DNA of 64,000 nucleotides from Streptosporangium album (lineage in GTDB: Bacteria; Actinomycetota; Actinomycetes; Streptosporangiales; Streptosporangiaceae): contig NZ_JACHJU010000001.1 of the NCBI RefSeq assembly GCF_014203795.1, positions 4,774,001 to 4,838,000 on the forward strand, read 5' to 3'. The translations under genes and the position numbers were made by a program. Positions 34,393-44,839 of the stretch are shown here, one piece after another (position 1 is the stretch's first letter; each line of letters begins with the position of its first letter). Under the pieces are notes generated by a model that was given only the letters and a program-made list of their open reading frames with translations, was not told where the DNA came from and did no database searches.

Positions 34393-35982
34393 GTGGCCGT
34401 CGCACGCACCCGCTGCATCGCGCTGATCGGGGTGACCGGCCATCCCGTCGATGTCGAGGCCGATGTCGGCAGCGGCATGGCCGGCCTGCACCTCATCGGA
34501 ATGCTGGACACCGCGCTGAGCGAGGCACGGGATCGGGTCCGGTCAGCCGTGGTCAACAGCCGCTACGGGTGGCCCGACGCGCGGATCACCGTCAGCCTGT
34601 TCCCCGCCAGCCTCCCCAAACGCGGAAGCGTTTTCGATCTCGCGATCGCGGTGGCCCTGCTCGCGGCGGCCGGGGTCGTGCCCCGTGCCAGGGTCGTCGA
34701 GCCGTTCTTCCTGGGCGAGCTCGGCCTCGACGGTTCGGTGAGACCCGTGCGTGGTGTGCTCCCGGCCGTGCTGGCGGCGGCCGGAGCCGGTGCCGGCACC
34801 GTCGTGGTCCCCGTGCACAACGCCGCCGAGGCCGGTCTCGTGCCGGATGTGACCGTGATCCCCGCCGCGAACCTCGGTGAGCTGGTGAGCTGGCTGCGCA
34901 GCGACGATCCCGTCACCGTGCCCGTGCCCGTGGCCGGGAGCGCTCCGCGCACCGAGCCGCCCCACCTCGGCGGCGGGCCGGGCGGCGCGCGGTCGTCCTC
35001 TCCGGACGATCCAGGTGAGGTCGTCCCCGACCTGGGTGACGTGGCAGGCCAGCCCTTCGCCCGCCGTGCCTTGGAAGTCTGCGCCGCGGGAGGCCACAAC
35101 TTCTGGATGCTGGGTCAGCCGGGCACCGGCAAGACGATGCTCGCCGAGCGGCTGCCCACCCTGCTCCCGCCCCTGGGGCGGGACGAGGCACTTGAGGTCA
35201 CCGCGATCCACTCCGTCGCCGGGGCGCTGCCCACGGACCGCCCGCTGCTGACCCGTCCGCCGTTCGTGGCACCCCACCACACCGCGACCGTCGCGGCCGT
35301 GATCGGCGGAGGGAGCGGGATGATCCGCCCGGGGGCGGTGTCGCTCGCCCACAGGGGCGTCCTGTTCATGGATGAGGCTCCGGAGTATTCGAGGACCGTC
35401 CTCGACTCGCTCAGGCAGCCGCTCGAATCGGGCAGGGTGACGGTCTCCCGGGCGCTGGGCTCGGTCACGTTCCCCGCCCGGTTCATGCTGGTGCTGGCGG
35501 CCAACCAGTGTCCCTGCGCGCGACCGTCCGGCTCCGACGATCCCTGCCGCTGTGCTCCCGCGGCCCGCCGCCGCTACCTGGCCAGGCTCTCCGGCCCGCT
35601 GCTCGACCGGATCGACGTCAAGGCCACCCTGTACCGGTCGACCAGGCGAGAGCTCCTCGCCGACCGCCGGTTCATCGAGCCCAGCCAGGTGGTGGCCGAG
35701 CGGGTGCTCATCGCCCGTGAACGTGCCGCCAGACGGTTCGCAGGCAGGCCATGGCGGTGCAACGCGGAGATGCCGACCCGTGCCCTCCACACCGACCACC
35801 GTCCGCCGCCGAAGGCGATGTCGCCCCTGCTCCGGTGCCTGGACAGCGGCGAGCTGAGCGCCCGGGGCCTGGACCGCGTGATCAGAGTGGCCTGGACACT
35901 GGCCGACCTCGGCGGCAGGGACAGGCCCGAGATCGAGGAGACCAACGCCGCACTCGGACTGTGGCTGGGGGAAGAACGGTGA
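34393..35982 (+). CDS. comM: ComM/YifB-family Mg-chelatase-like AAA ATPase
   Basis: 529 residues: N-terminal Lon-like fold (VEADVGSGMAGLHLIGM), then AAA+ core with Walker A GQPGTGKTMLAERLP and Walker B GVLFMDEAPEY, then a C-terminal helical domain. A Cys-rich stretch (CPCARPSGSDDPCRCAP) is typical of the family. ComM proteins help branch migration or integration of DNA in transformable bacteria. GTG at 34393. Confidence 0.93.
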   Translation: MAVARTRCIALIGVTGHPVDVEADVGSGMAGLHLIGMLDTALSEARDRVRSAVVNSRYGWPDARITVSLFPASLPKRGSVFDLAIAVALLAAAGVVPRARVVEPFFLGELGLDGSVRPVRGVLPAVLAAAGAGAGTVVVPVHNAAEAGLVPDVTVIPAANLGELVSWLRSDDPVTVPVPVAGSAPRTEPPHLGGGPGGARSSSPDDPGEVVPDLGDVAGQPFARRALEVCAAGGHNFWMLGQPGTGKTMLAERLPTLLPPLGRDEALEVTAIHSVAGALPTDRPLLTRPPFVAPHHTATVAAVIGGGSGMIRPGAVSLAHRGVLFMDEAPEYSRTVLDSLRQPLESGRVTVSRALGSVTFPARFMLVLAANQCPCARPSGSDDPCRCAPAARRRYLARLSGPLLDRIDVKATLYRSTRRELLADRRFIEPSQVVAERVLIARERAARRFAGRPWRCNAEMPTRALHTDHRPPPKAMSPLLRCLDSGELSARGLDRVIRVAWTLADLGGRDRPEIEETNAALGLWLGEER

Positions 35983-37166
35983 ACGACCGGCTCGCGCGGG
36001 TCACGCTGATGCGGTTGGCCGAGCCGGGCGACGTCGTCATGAGCAGGCTCGTCGCCTCACAGGGCCCGGAGGCCGCCGTCGGACAGATCCGGGAGGGCCA
36101 TCCGGAGCCCGAGTTCGCCCGATGGTTCGCCGCCTCCCACCGCCGTGACCCGTCCGGGGCGCAGCGGGAACGGCTCACGGTCAGGCTTGAGCGGATGTTC
36201 GTCTCCTGGGCGGCCCGGCTGGAGACGGCCGAGCCCGCCCGCGACCTGGCAGAAGGGGAGCGGGCCGGGGCCCGGCTGGTGGTTCCCGGCGACTGCGAGT
36301 GGCCGACCCAGCTCGACGACCTGGGCGACTCCCGTCCCCATGCCCTCTGGCTCCACGGCGAGGCCGACCTGCGCTTCTCCTGCCTGCGGTCCGTCGCCGT
36401 CGTCGGTTCCCGGGCCGCCACACCGTACGGCACGCATGTCGCGGCGGAGTTCGGAGCCGGGCTGAGCGGACGGGAATGGGCCGTCGTCTCAGGAGGCGCG
36501 TACGGCGTGGACGGGGCGGCTCACCGCGGTGCCCTCGCCGGTGGGACGCCGACCGTCGCCGTGCTGGCCTGTGGCACCGACATCGCCTATCCCAGCGCCC
36601 ATCATTCGCTGTTCGCCGCCGTGCGTTCCCAGGGTCTGCTGGTGAGCGAGTGCCCGATGGGCGCCCACCCGACCCGGCCGCGTTTCCTGGTCCGCAACCG
36701 GCTCATCGCCGCGCTGTCGCGGGGCACCGTGGTGATCGAGGCGGCCCTGCGGAGCGGAGCACTCAACACCGCGGGGCACGCGATCTCGCTCAACCGGAAT
36801 CTGGCCGCCGTGCCGGGGCCGGTGACCTCGGAGACCTCGGCGGGCTGTCACCGGTTGATCCGTCAGGGGACGGCCACCTGCGTGACCACCCCCGAGGAGA
36901 TGATCGAGCTCGTCGGTGCGATGGGCGATGATCTGGCTCCCGAGCCACGCGGCCCGCTGCTCCCACGCGACCGGTTGGATCCCGAGACCCGCGCGGTCCT
37001 CGAAGCGGTGCCCGCCCGTGCCGGGGCAGGCCCGGCGACGATAGCGCTGGCCGCGGGTGTCGGCCTGGAGACCGTGCTGTCCTGCCTCGGTGGCCTGGCC
37101 GCGGCCGGATACGTCGAGCGCGTCCCCCGGGGCTGGCGCCTGCGTCCCGGCAGACCCGACAGGTAG
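35979..37166 (+). CDS. dprA: DNA-processing protein DprA
   Basis: 395-residue Rossmann-fold protein that loads RecA on single-stranded DNA. Motifs: VVGSRAATPYGTHVA, VSGGAYGVDGAAHRGAL, GTDIAYPSAH; a winged-helix-like segment ends the protein. The GTG at 35979 overlaps the comM stop (GTGA), which fixes the start against a longer frame at 35751. Confidence 0.95.
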   Translation: MNDRLARVTLMRLAEPGDVVMSRLVASQGPEAAVGQIREGHPEPEFARWFAASHRRDPSGAQRERLTVRLERMFVSWAARLETAEPARDLAEGERAGARLVVPGDCEWPTQLDDLGDSRPHALWLHGEADLRFSCLRSVAVVGSRAATPYGTHVAAEFGAGLSGREWAVVSGGAYGVDGAAHRGALAGGTPTVAVLACGTDIAYPSAHHSLFAAVRSQGLLVSECPMGAHPTRPRFLVRNRLIAALSRGTVVIEAALRSGALNTAGHAISLNRNLAAVPGPVTSETSAGCHRLIRQGTATCVTTPEEMIELVGAMGDDLAPEPRGPLLPRDRLDPETRAVLEAVPARAGAGPATIALAAGVGLETVLSCLGGLAAAGYVERVPRGWRLRPGRPDR

Positions 37167-37296
37167 GGATTCCCGGGCCGGGCGGACGGCTCCTCCCGGC
37201 CCTCGCCTCTCCCCTCACTGCCGCGACCGAGCCTTGGCCACGGACTCCGGGTCCGGGCGTGCGGTCAAGCCGGTGACAGGTGATCTCTTCAGGGCG

Positions 37297-37344
37297 CCGT
37301 CTGGGCAGCCGCAGTAGAAGACTCCGTCTGGGCAACCGCAGTAG
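37297..37344. repeat. Imperfect 27-base tandem repeat
   Basis: A 21-base unit (CCGTCTGGGCAGCCGCAGTA onward) at 37297 recurs at 37324 with one change. It lies in the 200-base spacer between dprA and the convergent M23 peptidase gene, otherwise featureless. Confidence 0.8.
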
Positions 37345-37368
37345 GTGGAAATATCAATAAAACGTGCA

Positions 37369-37929
37369 TTAGTCCCGGCCCGTGGGCCAAAGGGGCAGAA
37401 GGCGGACCTGGCCCCGCCCCAGGAGGAGCAGCGGATCGAGATACAGGCGGTCGCGGAGCAGGCCCCAGTGCACGCAGGCGGCCGGGCAGTGCCCGGGAAC
37501 GTCCTGGACGACGCCGATCACCTCACCCCGTTCGACCCTCTGGCCGCGCCGTACCGTCGGCTGGAGCGGCAGGTAGGTCGTCCGCAGGCCACCGGTGTGA
37601 AGCACGCTCACCACCCCCCGTTCCGCGAGCGGCCCGGCGTAGCCGACCGTTCCGGCTCCGGCCGCGCGGACCTGCTCGCCGGGTGTCGCGGCGAGATCGA
37701 CTCCCCGGTGACCGGCCAGCCACGGTCGGGCAGGGGGCGCGAAACCGCGGAGCACCCGTGGACGCCCGGTGAGAGGCCAATCCCAGCGGACCGGGGGCTC
37801 CGAGACTCTGCTCGGGGCGATCCGGCCGGCTGCGCCGTGCGCGCCCGCGACCTCCGGTGTGGTGAGCAGCAGCGCGGACAGCAGGGTGGCGAGCGAGGAC
37901 TGCGCCCCGAGGGCGCGGAAGCGATTCAT
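37369..37929 (-). CDS. M23-family (LytM-type) peptidase, secreted
   Basis: 186 residues with an N-terminal hydrophobic signal (SSLATLLSALLLTTPEVAGA) and a peptidase_M23 domain. HRGVDLA supplies the first zinc His and Asp, and CVHWGLL the second His pair region. Such proteins cut peptidoglycan peptides or act as degenerate activators. The gene is convergent with dprA. Confidence 0.88.
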   Translation of the reverse strand: MNRFRALGAQSSLATLLSALLLTTPEVAGAHGAAGRIAPSRVSEPPVRWDWPLTGRPRVLRGFAPPARPWLAGHRGVDLAATPGEQVRAAGAGTVGYAGPLAERGVVSVLHTGGLRTTYLPLQPTVRRGQRVERGEVIGVVQDVPGHCPAACVHWGLLRDRLYLDPLLLLGRGQVRLLPLWPTGRD

Positions 37930-37980
37930 CTTCCCGAGGATGAAAGATCCGTGCGGAGTTCAGGCGTGCCGAGCGGGATT

Positions 37981-38011
37981 CTGTGGACAGGGGACGCGGG
38001 GCTGTGGACAG
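37981..38011. promoter_or_regulatory. Pair of DnaA-box-like nonamers
   Basis: TGTGGACAG occurs at 37982-37990 and 38003-38011, 21 bases apart (about two turns) and in the same orientation. The complement CTGTCCACA fits the relaxed actinobacterial DnaA-box consensus. It lies upstream of the M23 gene. Functional binding is unproven. Confidence 0.3.
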
Positions 38012-38079
38012 GTGCCCTCTGCAGGAGCGGCACTCATCCGACGGTCGGAGGCCGCCATAGCCTCGGACAAGGGGCTCGC

Positions 38080-38452
38080 GTGGAAGAACACGACGTGTGA
38101 GGACGGGCCGTCCTGTGCCGTACGCTCCCGTCCCGGGACCTGGTCGTCTACGGTCTGCTGCTCATCGGGCCGCCGGCTCCGGTGTCCGCCCACGCGTCGG
38201 CCGGGCTGGGAGGCGGCGCCGGGTTCCTGGCGGGCTGGCCGGTGATGCTCGACCACCTGCTCATCCCCAGCGTGGCGTACCTCTTCTGCTGATGCCGGTC
38301 GCCGGCGGGCTGGTCGCGATCTGGATCGTCATTCTGGCCGGCCCCCTCGCCAAGCTCGTCGATCTGGTCTGGTCTGGCCGGCAGCCGGGATCATCCTGCT
38401 TGCTGTGCGGAGGTACGGCGGAGCGGGGAGAGCCAGATCCACGGGATCGTGA
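38080..38452 (+). pseudogene. Remnant of an APC-family amino-acid permease, collapsed by deletions
   Basis: Three short pieces of one protein are readable in order. From GTG 38080 the frame reads MEEHDV, an in-frame TGA (38098), then RDLVVYGLLLIGPPAPV (the usual first span) running straight into FLAGWPVMLDHLLIPSVAYL (normally the third span) before a TGA at 38290. A second frame from 38292 gives PVAGGLVAIWIVIL and AKLVDLVW, and a third frame from about 38375 gives AAGIILLAVRRYG, the usual C-terminal span. About four fifths of a normal permease is missing. The 3' end overlaps the MFS gene. Confidence 0.72.
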
Positions 38453-39638
38453 GCATGATGCCCGCCGCGCAGATCCACAGCACCGGGCGCAGCCCCAGCA
38501 ACTCGCCGAGCAGGCCGCCGGCCAGTCCGCCGAGGGCGAGGACCCCCTGGATCGTGAAGGTCATCGTGGCGTTGATCCGGCCGAGCAGGTCGGCGGGGCC
38601 CTCGCGGAGGACGACGGCGCCGAAGCAGACGGAGAAGGCCACGATGGCCATGCCGGTGATCAGCGTGCTGGCGGACATGAGGAGGAACTTGGCCCACACC
38701 GGGCCGGAGGCCAGCGCCGCGGCCACGAAGTCGATCGGGAAGAGCAGCACCGCGTAGACCAGCAGCCGGTTCTCGCCGAACCGCCTGACCAGCCGCGGAG
38801 TGATCGCGGCGCCGAGCAGTCCGCCCACCCCGGCGAAGGCGGTGAGCGCGCCGAGCAGCCCGCCGGGCAGGCCGAGCACGTTGAGCGCGTAGATCACGAA
38901 CAGCGCGAGGTAGGCCGAGGCGAAGAAGTTGATGGTCATTCCACAGCCGGCGAGTGCGCGTAGCGTCGGCTGCTCCAGCACGGCGCGCAGGCCCTCGCGG
39001 ATCTCGGTCCACATGCCGCGCGGGGGAGCGGGGGTGTGGGCCTCCGGCGCCTTGATCGACCGGATCAGGAACGCCGAGGCCAGGAACGACGCCGCGTTGA
39101 CGATGATCGCGAAGGGTGCCGTGATCAGCTGGACGAGTAGCCCGGCGAGCCCCGGTCCGCTGACCGTGGCCAGGGAGTAGGCCGACTGGAAGCCCGCGAG
39201 CGCCTCGGTCCGCTGGCTCTCGTGCACCACCGCGGTCATGTGCGGGAAGTTCATCGCGCGGAAGATCACCGCGCAGCTGCCGACGATGAACGCCACCGCG
39301 ATCAGCCAGGCCACGTTCAGCAGCCCGGTGATCCAGGCCAGCGGGATGGTGGCCATGGCCACGGCCGAGATCACCTCGCAGCCCACCATGACGGGCCGGT
39401 GCCGTTTCATCCGGTCGGCGACCGCGCCCGCCTGCAGCCCGATCAGCAGATAGGGCAGCGAGGTGGCGGCGGCGAGCACGCCCATCTGGGCGGGGGAGGC
39501 GCCGAGCAGGGTGGCGGCGGTCAGCGGCACGGCCAACCGGGAGACCTCGGTGCCGGTCTCGGAGACGGCTCGGGCGGACAGCAGCAGCCGGTAGTCGCGC
39601 TGCCTGCGCAGGGGGAGGGGCTGCAACACGGGGATCAC
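38391..39638 (-). CDS. MFS transporter (drug-efflux type)
   Basis: 415 residues with about 12 hydrophobic spans; the A-motif-like region is GLQAGAVADRMKRHRP between spans 2 and 3. Resembles the enterobactin/macrolide-efflux (MFS_3) group. The GTG at 39638 is chosen because an ATG at 39686 would place the start inside the operator palindrome; ribosome-site evidence is weak for both. It is divergent from an ArsR-type regulator, its probable repressor. Confidence 0.9.
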   Translation of the reverse strand: MIPVLQPLPLRRQRDYRLLLSARAVSETGTEVSRLAVPLTAATLLGASPAQMGVLAAATSLPYLLIGLQAGAVADRMKRHRPVMVGCEVISAVAMATIPLAWITGLLNVAWLIAVAFIVGSCAVIFRAMNFPHMTAVVHESQRTEALAGFQSAYSLATVSGPGLAGLLVQLITAPFAIIVNAASFLASAFLIRSIKAPEAHTPAPPRGMWTEIREGLRAVLEQPTLRALAGCGMTINFFASAYLALFVIYALNVLGLPGGLLGALTAFAGVGGLLGAAITPRLVRRFGENRLLVYAVLLFPIDFVAAALASGPVWAKFLLMSASTLITGMAIVAFSVCFGAVVLREGPADLLGRINATMTFTIQGVLALGGLAGGLLGELLGLRPVLWICAAGIMLTIPWIWLSPLRRTSAQQAG

Positions 39639-39658
39639 GCCGCTTTCTGAAGGGAACG

Positions 39659-39696
39659 CTTCACATCTATGAAGATAGTCCTTCATAGATGTGAAG
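39659..39696. promoter_or_regulatory. Perfect 15-base palindromic operator between MFS gene and ArsR gene
   Basis: CTTCACATCTATGAA at 39659-39673 and its exact complement at 39682-39696 flank an 8-base A/T-rich spacer. It lies 20 bases from the MFS start and 36 from the regulator start. A partial third ATCCTTCA follows at 39700. This is very probably the binding site of the adjacent ArsR-family protein controlling both genes. Confidence 0.85.
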
Positions 39697-39732
39697 GCAA
39701 TCCTTCAGAGCAAAAATGGGTACGGTTTGCAC

Positions 39733-40335
39733 ATGACCGAGGCACGGAGGCCGCTCACCGATCCCACGGCGATGCGCGCGCTCGCCCATCCCGCGCGGCT
39801 CGCCATCCTGAACCGGCTCCAGGCGGAGGGGCCCGCCACCGCGACCGACGTCGCCGAGGTCGTCGGCGTCACGCCGAGCGCGGCGAGCTACCACCTGCGC
39901 ATGCTCGCCAAGTACGGCTTCGCCGAGGACGCTCCGGCGCGCGGCGACGGCAGGGAGCGACTGTGGCAGGTCGCCTCCGGCGGCAGTCTGACCGTCACCC
40001 CCGAGCCGGATGACCGACCCGAGGTCCGGGCGGCGAAGGATCTGCTGATCAAGGCCGTGCGCGACCAGGCGGCTGACGAGGTGACCCGGGTCATGGGCAA
40101 CTTCGACCGCGAGTCTCCCGAGTGGCGGGCGGCCTCGGTGTTCAACCGGACCCTCCTGCTGGTGGACGCCGAGGAGTTGAAGCGGCTGAACGAACAGATC
40201 GACGAGTTGCTCACCCCCTACCGGGCCGCCACCCGGGACCGGGCGCACGCTCCGGCCGGAGCCCGGATCTCCGAGGCGCAGGTGAGCCTCTTTCCGCGCG
40301 TCGAGCGGCGGCCGCACGGAATCCCCCGCGAGTGA
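39733..40335 (+). CDS. ArsR-family helix-turn-helix regulator
   Basis: 200 residues with an N-terminal winged helix: MRALAHPARLAILNRLQ, then DVAEVVGVTPSAASYHLRML as recognition helix. No Cys metal motif is seen, so a non-metal ligand is likely. The ATG at 39733 is chosen because the longer frame (39691) begins inside the operator. Paired with the divergent MFS exporter. Confidence 0.88.
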   Translation: MTEARRPLTDPTAMRALAHPARLAILNRLQAEGPATATDVAEVVGVTPSAASYHLRMLAKYGFAEDAPARGDGRERLWQVASGGSLTVTPEPDDRPEVRAAKDLLIKAVRDQAADEVTRVMGNFDRESPEWRAASVFNRTLLLVDAEELKRLNEQIDELLTPYRAATRDRAHAPAGARISEAQVSLFPRVERRPHGIPRE

Positions 40336-40613
40336 TCCAAACGGCGATGCCGGCCGGAAGACCCTCCCGGAATGATCAGGAATGATCAGGGTGGCCTTGA
40401 CGCGCTGAGGTCAGGGTGAGGTGCGGTTGCGGGTACACTTTTCGATGGCCTGTCACTCACAGGCCGACTTCGCATGCCCCGTCAAGAATCGTTCCCTCGG
40501 TCCGGGTGAGAGCCCGGGAGGAGCCGGTTCGGGGTATCAGGGCGACAGTCGCAGGCTGCCGCGTCAACCGAGAACAGCGCCCGTCCAGGCGCTCCGACCT
40601 GGAGGACAATCAC
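40336..40613 (+). promoter_or_regulatory. rpsB promoter and leader region
   Basis: A TACACT at 40434 could be a -10 box, giving a leader of about 170 bases. The leader has GGCCTGT/ACAGGCC arms (40448-40466) and further GC-rich pairing. Long leaders before rpsB often mediate S2 autoregulation, which is inferred here. AATGATCAGG is duplicated at 40370 and 40380. Confidence 0.35.
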
Positions 40614-41555
40614 ATGTCCACCCCCGTCGTCACCATGCGACAGCTGCTTGAGAGCGGCGTCCACTTCGGTCACCAGACCCGTCGCTGGAACCCGAAGATG
40701 AAGCGCTTCATCTTCACCGAGCGCAACGGCATCTACATCATCGACCTGCAGAAGTCGCTGGCCTTCATCGACCGGGCCTACGACTTCGTCAAGGAGACCG
40801 TCGCGCACGGCGGCACGATCATGTTCATCGGCACGAAGAAGCAGGCCCAGGAGGCCATCGCCGAGCAGGCCGCGCGCGTCGGCATGCCGTACGTCAACCA
40901 GCGCTGGCTGGGTGGCATGCTCACCAACTTCTCCACCGTGCACAAGAGGCTTCAGCGTCTGAAGGAGCTCGAGGAGCTCGACTTCGACAACGTCGCCGCG
41001 TCGGGGCTCACCAAGAAGGAGCTCCTCATGCGCCGTCGTGAGAAGGAGAAGCTGGAGCGCACCCTCGGCGGTATCCGCGACATGTCCCGCGTTCCCAGCG
41101 CGGTGTGGGTCGTCGACACCAAGAAGGAGCACATCGGGATCAGCGAGGCCCGCAAGCTCAACATCCCGGTCGTCGCGATCCTCGACACCAACTGCGACCC
41201 GGACGAGGTCGACTACCCGATCCCGGGTAACGACGACGCCATCCGCGCCGTCGGCCTGCTGACCCGCGTCGTCGCCGACGCCGTCGCCGCCGGCCTCATG
41301 GCCCGCGCCGGCGCCAACCGCGGCGACGACAAGCCGGCCGTCGCCGGTGGCGCCGAGCCGCTGGCCGAGTGGGAGCAGGAGCTGCTCTCCGGCGCCGAGG
41401 CCGCTCCGGCCGCAGCCGAGGCCGCTCCGGTCGCCGAGGCCGCTCCGGTCGCTGAGGAGGCTCCGGTCGCCGAGGCCGAGGCCGCTCCGGTCGCCGACGA
41501 GGCCCCGGCCGCTCCGGTCGCCGAGAACGACGCCGACGCCGAGAAGCAGGCCTAG
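40614..41555 (+). CDS. rpsB: 30S ribosomal protein S2
   Basis: 313 residues. The S2 core ([45 protein letters not shown]) covers about 255 residues; then comes a repetitive Ala/Pro/Glu/Val tail built from EAAPVAE-type units. GGAGG lies eight bases before the ATG at 40614; the longer upstream frame is rejected. Confidence 0.97.
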   Translation: MSTPVVTMRQLLESGVHFGHQTRRWNPKMKRFIFTERNGIYIIDLQKSLAFIDRAYDFVKETVAHGGTIMFIGTKKQAQEAIAEQAARVGMPYVNQRWLGGMLTNFSTVHKRLQRLKELEELDFDNVAASGLTKKELLMRRREKEKLERTLGGIRDMSRVPSAVWVVDTKKEHIGISEARKLNIPVVAILDTNCDPDEVDYPIPGNDDAIRAVGLLTRVVADAVAAGLMARAGANRGDDKPAVAGGAEPLAEWEQELLSGAEAAPAAAEAAPVAEAAPVAEEAPVAEAEAAPVADEAPAAPVAENDADAEKQA

Positions 41556-41662
41556 GTCCTTTCCGTACGGCCCGGCCGTACGACCCGCAAGGCCCTTTCC
41601 GGGTGGGTGCGCTCAGCCGAGCGCACCCACCCGATCCACGACGATTCCCACGAGGAAAGACA

Positions 41663-43323
<1,661 letters not shown>

Positions 43324-43332
43324 GGAGCCGCT

Positions 43333-43890
43333 GTGATCGACGAAACCCTCCTCGAAGCCGAGGAAAAGATGGACAAGGCCGTGTCGGTGGCGAAGGACGA
43401 CTTCGCGGGCATCCGCACGGGCCGCGTCACCCCGTCGATGTTCAACAAGATCAGCGCTGAGTACTACGGGACACCCACCCCCATTCAGCAGCTGGCCTCG
43501 TTCCACGTCCCCGAGGCTCGCATGGTCATCATCCAGCCCTTCGACAAGGGCTCGATGGCCGCGATCGAGAAGGCGATCCGTAACTCCGATCTCGGCGTCA
43601 ACCCCGGCAACGACGGCCAGGTCATCCGTGTGGCCTTCCCGGAGCTGTCGGAGGAGCGTCGCAAGGAGTACATCAAGGTCGCCCGGAGCAAGGCGGAGCA
43701 TTCCAGGATCTCCATCCGCAACATCCGCCGCAGCGCCAAGGAGACCCTTGACAAGATGGTCAAGGACAGCGAGGCCGGTGAGGATGAGGTGCGTCGCGCG
43801 GAGAAGGAGCTCGACGACCTCACCCAGAAGCACGTAGCCAAGATCGACGAGCTGCTCAAGCACAAGGAAGCCGAGCTGCTCGAAGTCTGA
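43333..43890 (+). CDS. frr: Ribosome recycling factor
   Basis: 185 residues, the normal RRF length: [32 protein letters not shown] and the long helical arm [17 protein letters not shown] at 43333, nine bases after pyrH. Confidence 0.97.
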   Translation: MIDETLLEAEEKMDKAVSVAKDDFAGIRTGRVTPSMFNKISAEYYGTPTPIQQLASFHVPEARMVIIQPFDKGSMAAIEKAIRNSDLGVNPGNDGQVIRVAFPELSEERRKEYIKVARSKAEHSRISIRNIRRSAKETLDKMVKDSEAGEDEVRRAEKELDDLTQKHVAKIDELLKHKEAELLEV

Positions 43891-43898
43891 TCCCGGGA

Positions 43899-43940
43899 AT
43901 CCTTGTCTCGCGTGGGCCTCCCGCGCGGGACAAGGATTTT
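43899..43940 (+). terminator. Hairpin with U-run between frr and cdsA
   Basis: ATCCTTGTC and GACAAGGAT are perfect 9-base arms with extra GCG/CGC pairing inside, followed by TTTT. The 3' arm also contains AAGGA, which would be the ribosome site of the GTG at 43941, so the hairpin may both end the frr message and hide the cdsA start. Confidence 0.75.
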
Positions 43941-44786
43941 GTGTATGAGAGTAGGACCCCCTTGGAACCTGCGGCGGGCGGTAGCCGTACCGGCCGGAAT
44001 CTTCCCGTCGCGATCGCGGTGGGTGCCGGTCTGGGAGCCGTGATCATCGGCTCTCTCTACTTCGTCAAGGTGCTCTTCCTCGCCGTGGTGATCGCGGCCG
44101 TGGGCATCGGCGTGACGGAACTGGTCAAGTCGTTCGCGGCCAGGGACATCAACATCCCGTTGATCCCCGTCCTCGTCGGCATGGCCGCCATGATCGGCGG
44201 CGCCTACCAGGGCGGCCCGGCGTGGCTGCTCGGAATCTTCGCCATGACCGTGCTCGTCCTGATGATCTGGCGGATGTTCCAGGGCACCGACGGCTATGTC
44301 CGCGACACCACCGCCACCATCCTGGTCACGGTCTACCCCGCACTGCTCGCCGGGTTCGTGGCGCTGCTGCTCAGAGCTCCGCTCGACGGTCCCGACCGGG
44401 TGGTCGTCTTCATCGCCACCACGGTCGCCAGCGACATCGGTGGATACTTCGCGGGGATCTCGCTCGGCAGGCACAGGATGTCCCCACTGATCAGCCCGAA
44501 GAAGACCTGGGAGGGTTTCGCCGGGTCGGCGCTGGCGTGCATGGCCGTGGGCGGGTGGCTGGTGGCGTGGCTGCTGGACGACGCCGTCTGGAAGGGCGTG
44601 CTGATCGGTGCCGTCGTGGTGGTCTTCGCCACGCTCGGCGACCTGGTGGAGTCGGTGATCAAGCGTGACCTCGGTGTCAAGGACATGGGCAGCGTACTGC
44701 CCGGCCACGGCGGTCTGATGGATCGGCTCGACTCCCTCGTCGCCGCGCTGATCCCGGTCTGGGTGCTGCTCACCCTGCTCGTCTGA
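43941..44786 (+). CDS. cdsA: Phosphatidate cytidylyltransferase
   Basis: 281-residue membrane enzyme making CDP-diacylglycerol from phosphatidate and CTP. About eight hydrophobic spans; the CDP-transferase signature KRDLGVKDMGSVLPGHGG is near the C-terminus. Starts: GTG at 43941 (ribosome site inside the hairpin) or TTG at 43962 (after AGTAGG); both are in frame and undecided. Confidence 0.95.
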   Translation: MYESRTPLEPAAGGSRTGRNLPVAIAVGAGLGAVIIGSLYFVKVLFLAVVIAAVGIGVTELVKSFAARDINIPLIPVLVGMAAMIGGAYQGGPAWLLGIFAMTVLVLMIWRMFQGTDGYVRDTTATILVTVYPALLAGFVALLLRAPLDGPDRVVVFIATTVASDIGGYFAGISLGRHRMSPLISPKKTWEGFAGSALACMAVGGWLVAWLLDDAVWKGVLIGAVVVVFATLGDLVESVIKRDLGVKDMGSVLPGHGGLMDRLDSLVAALIPVWVLLTLLV

Positions 44787-44798
44787 GCCGCCGCCCTC

Positions 44799-44838
44799 AC
44801 GCCGCCGCGGCGTTCACCCCACAGAGGCGGGCGGCGTG
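44799..44838. terminator. Hairpin between convergent cdsA and SUFU gene
   Basis: CACGCCGCC and GGCGGCGTG are perfect 9-base arms with a 22-base loop, placed exactly in the 53-base space between two convergent stops. Probably bidirectional. Confidence 0.5.
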
Positions 44839-44839
44839 A

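Noticed and set aside
37345..38100. 251-codon rightward frame over the M23 gene
   Set aside because: Antisense to a signal-bearing peptidase with both zinc motifs.
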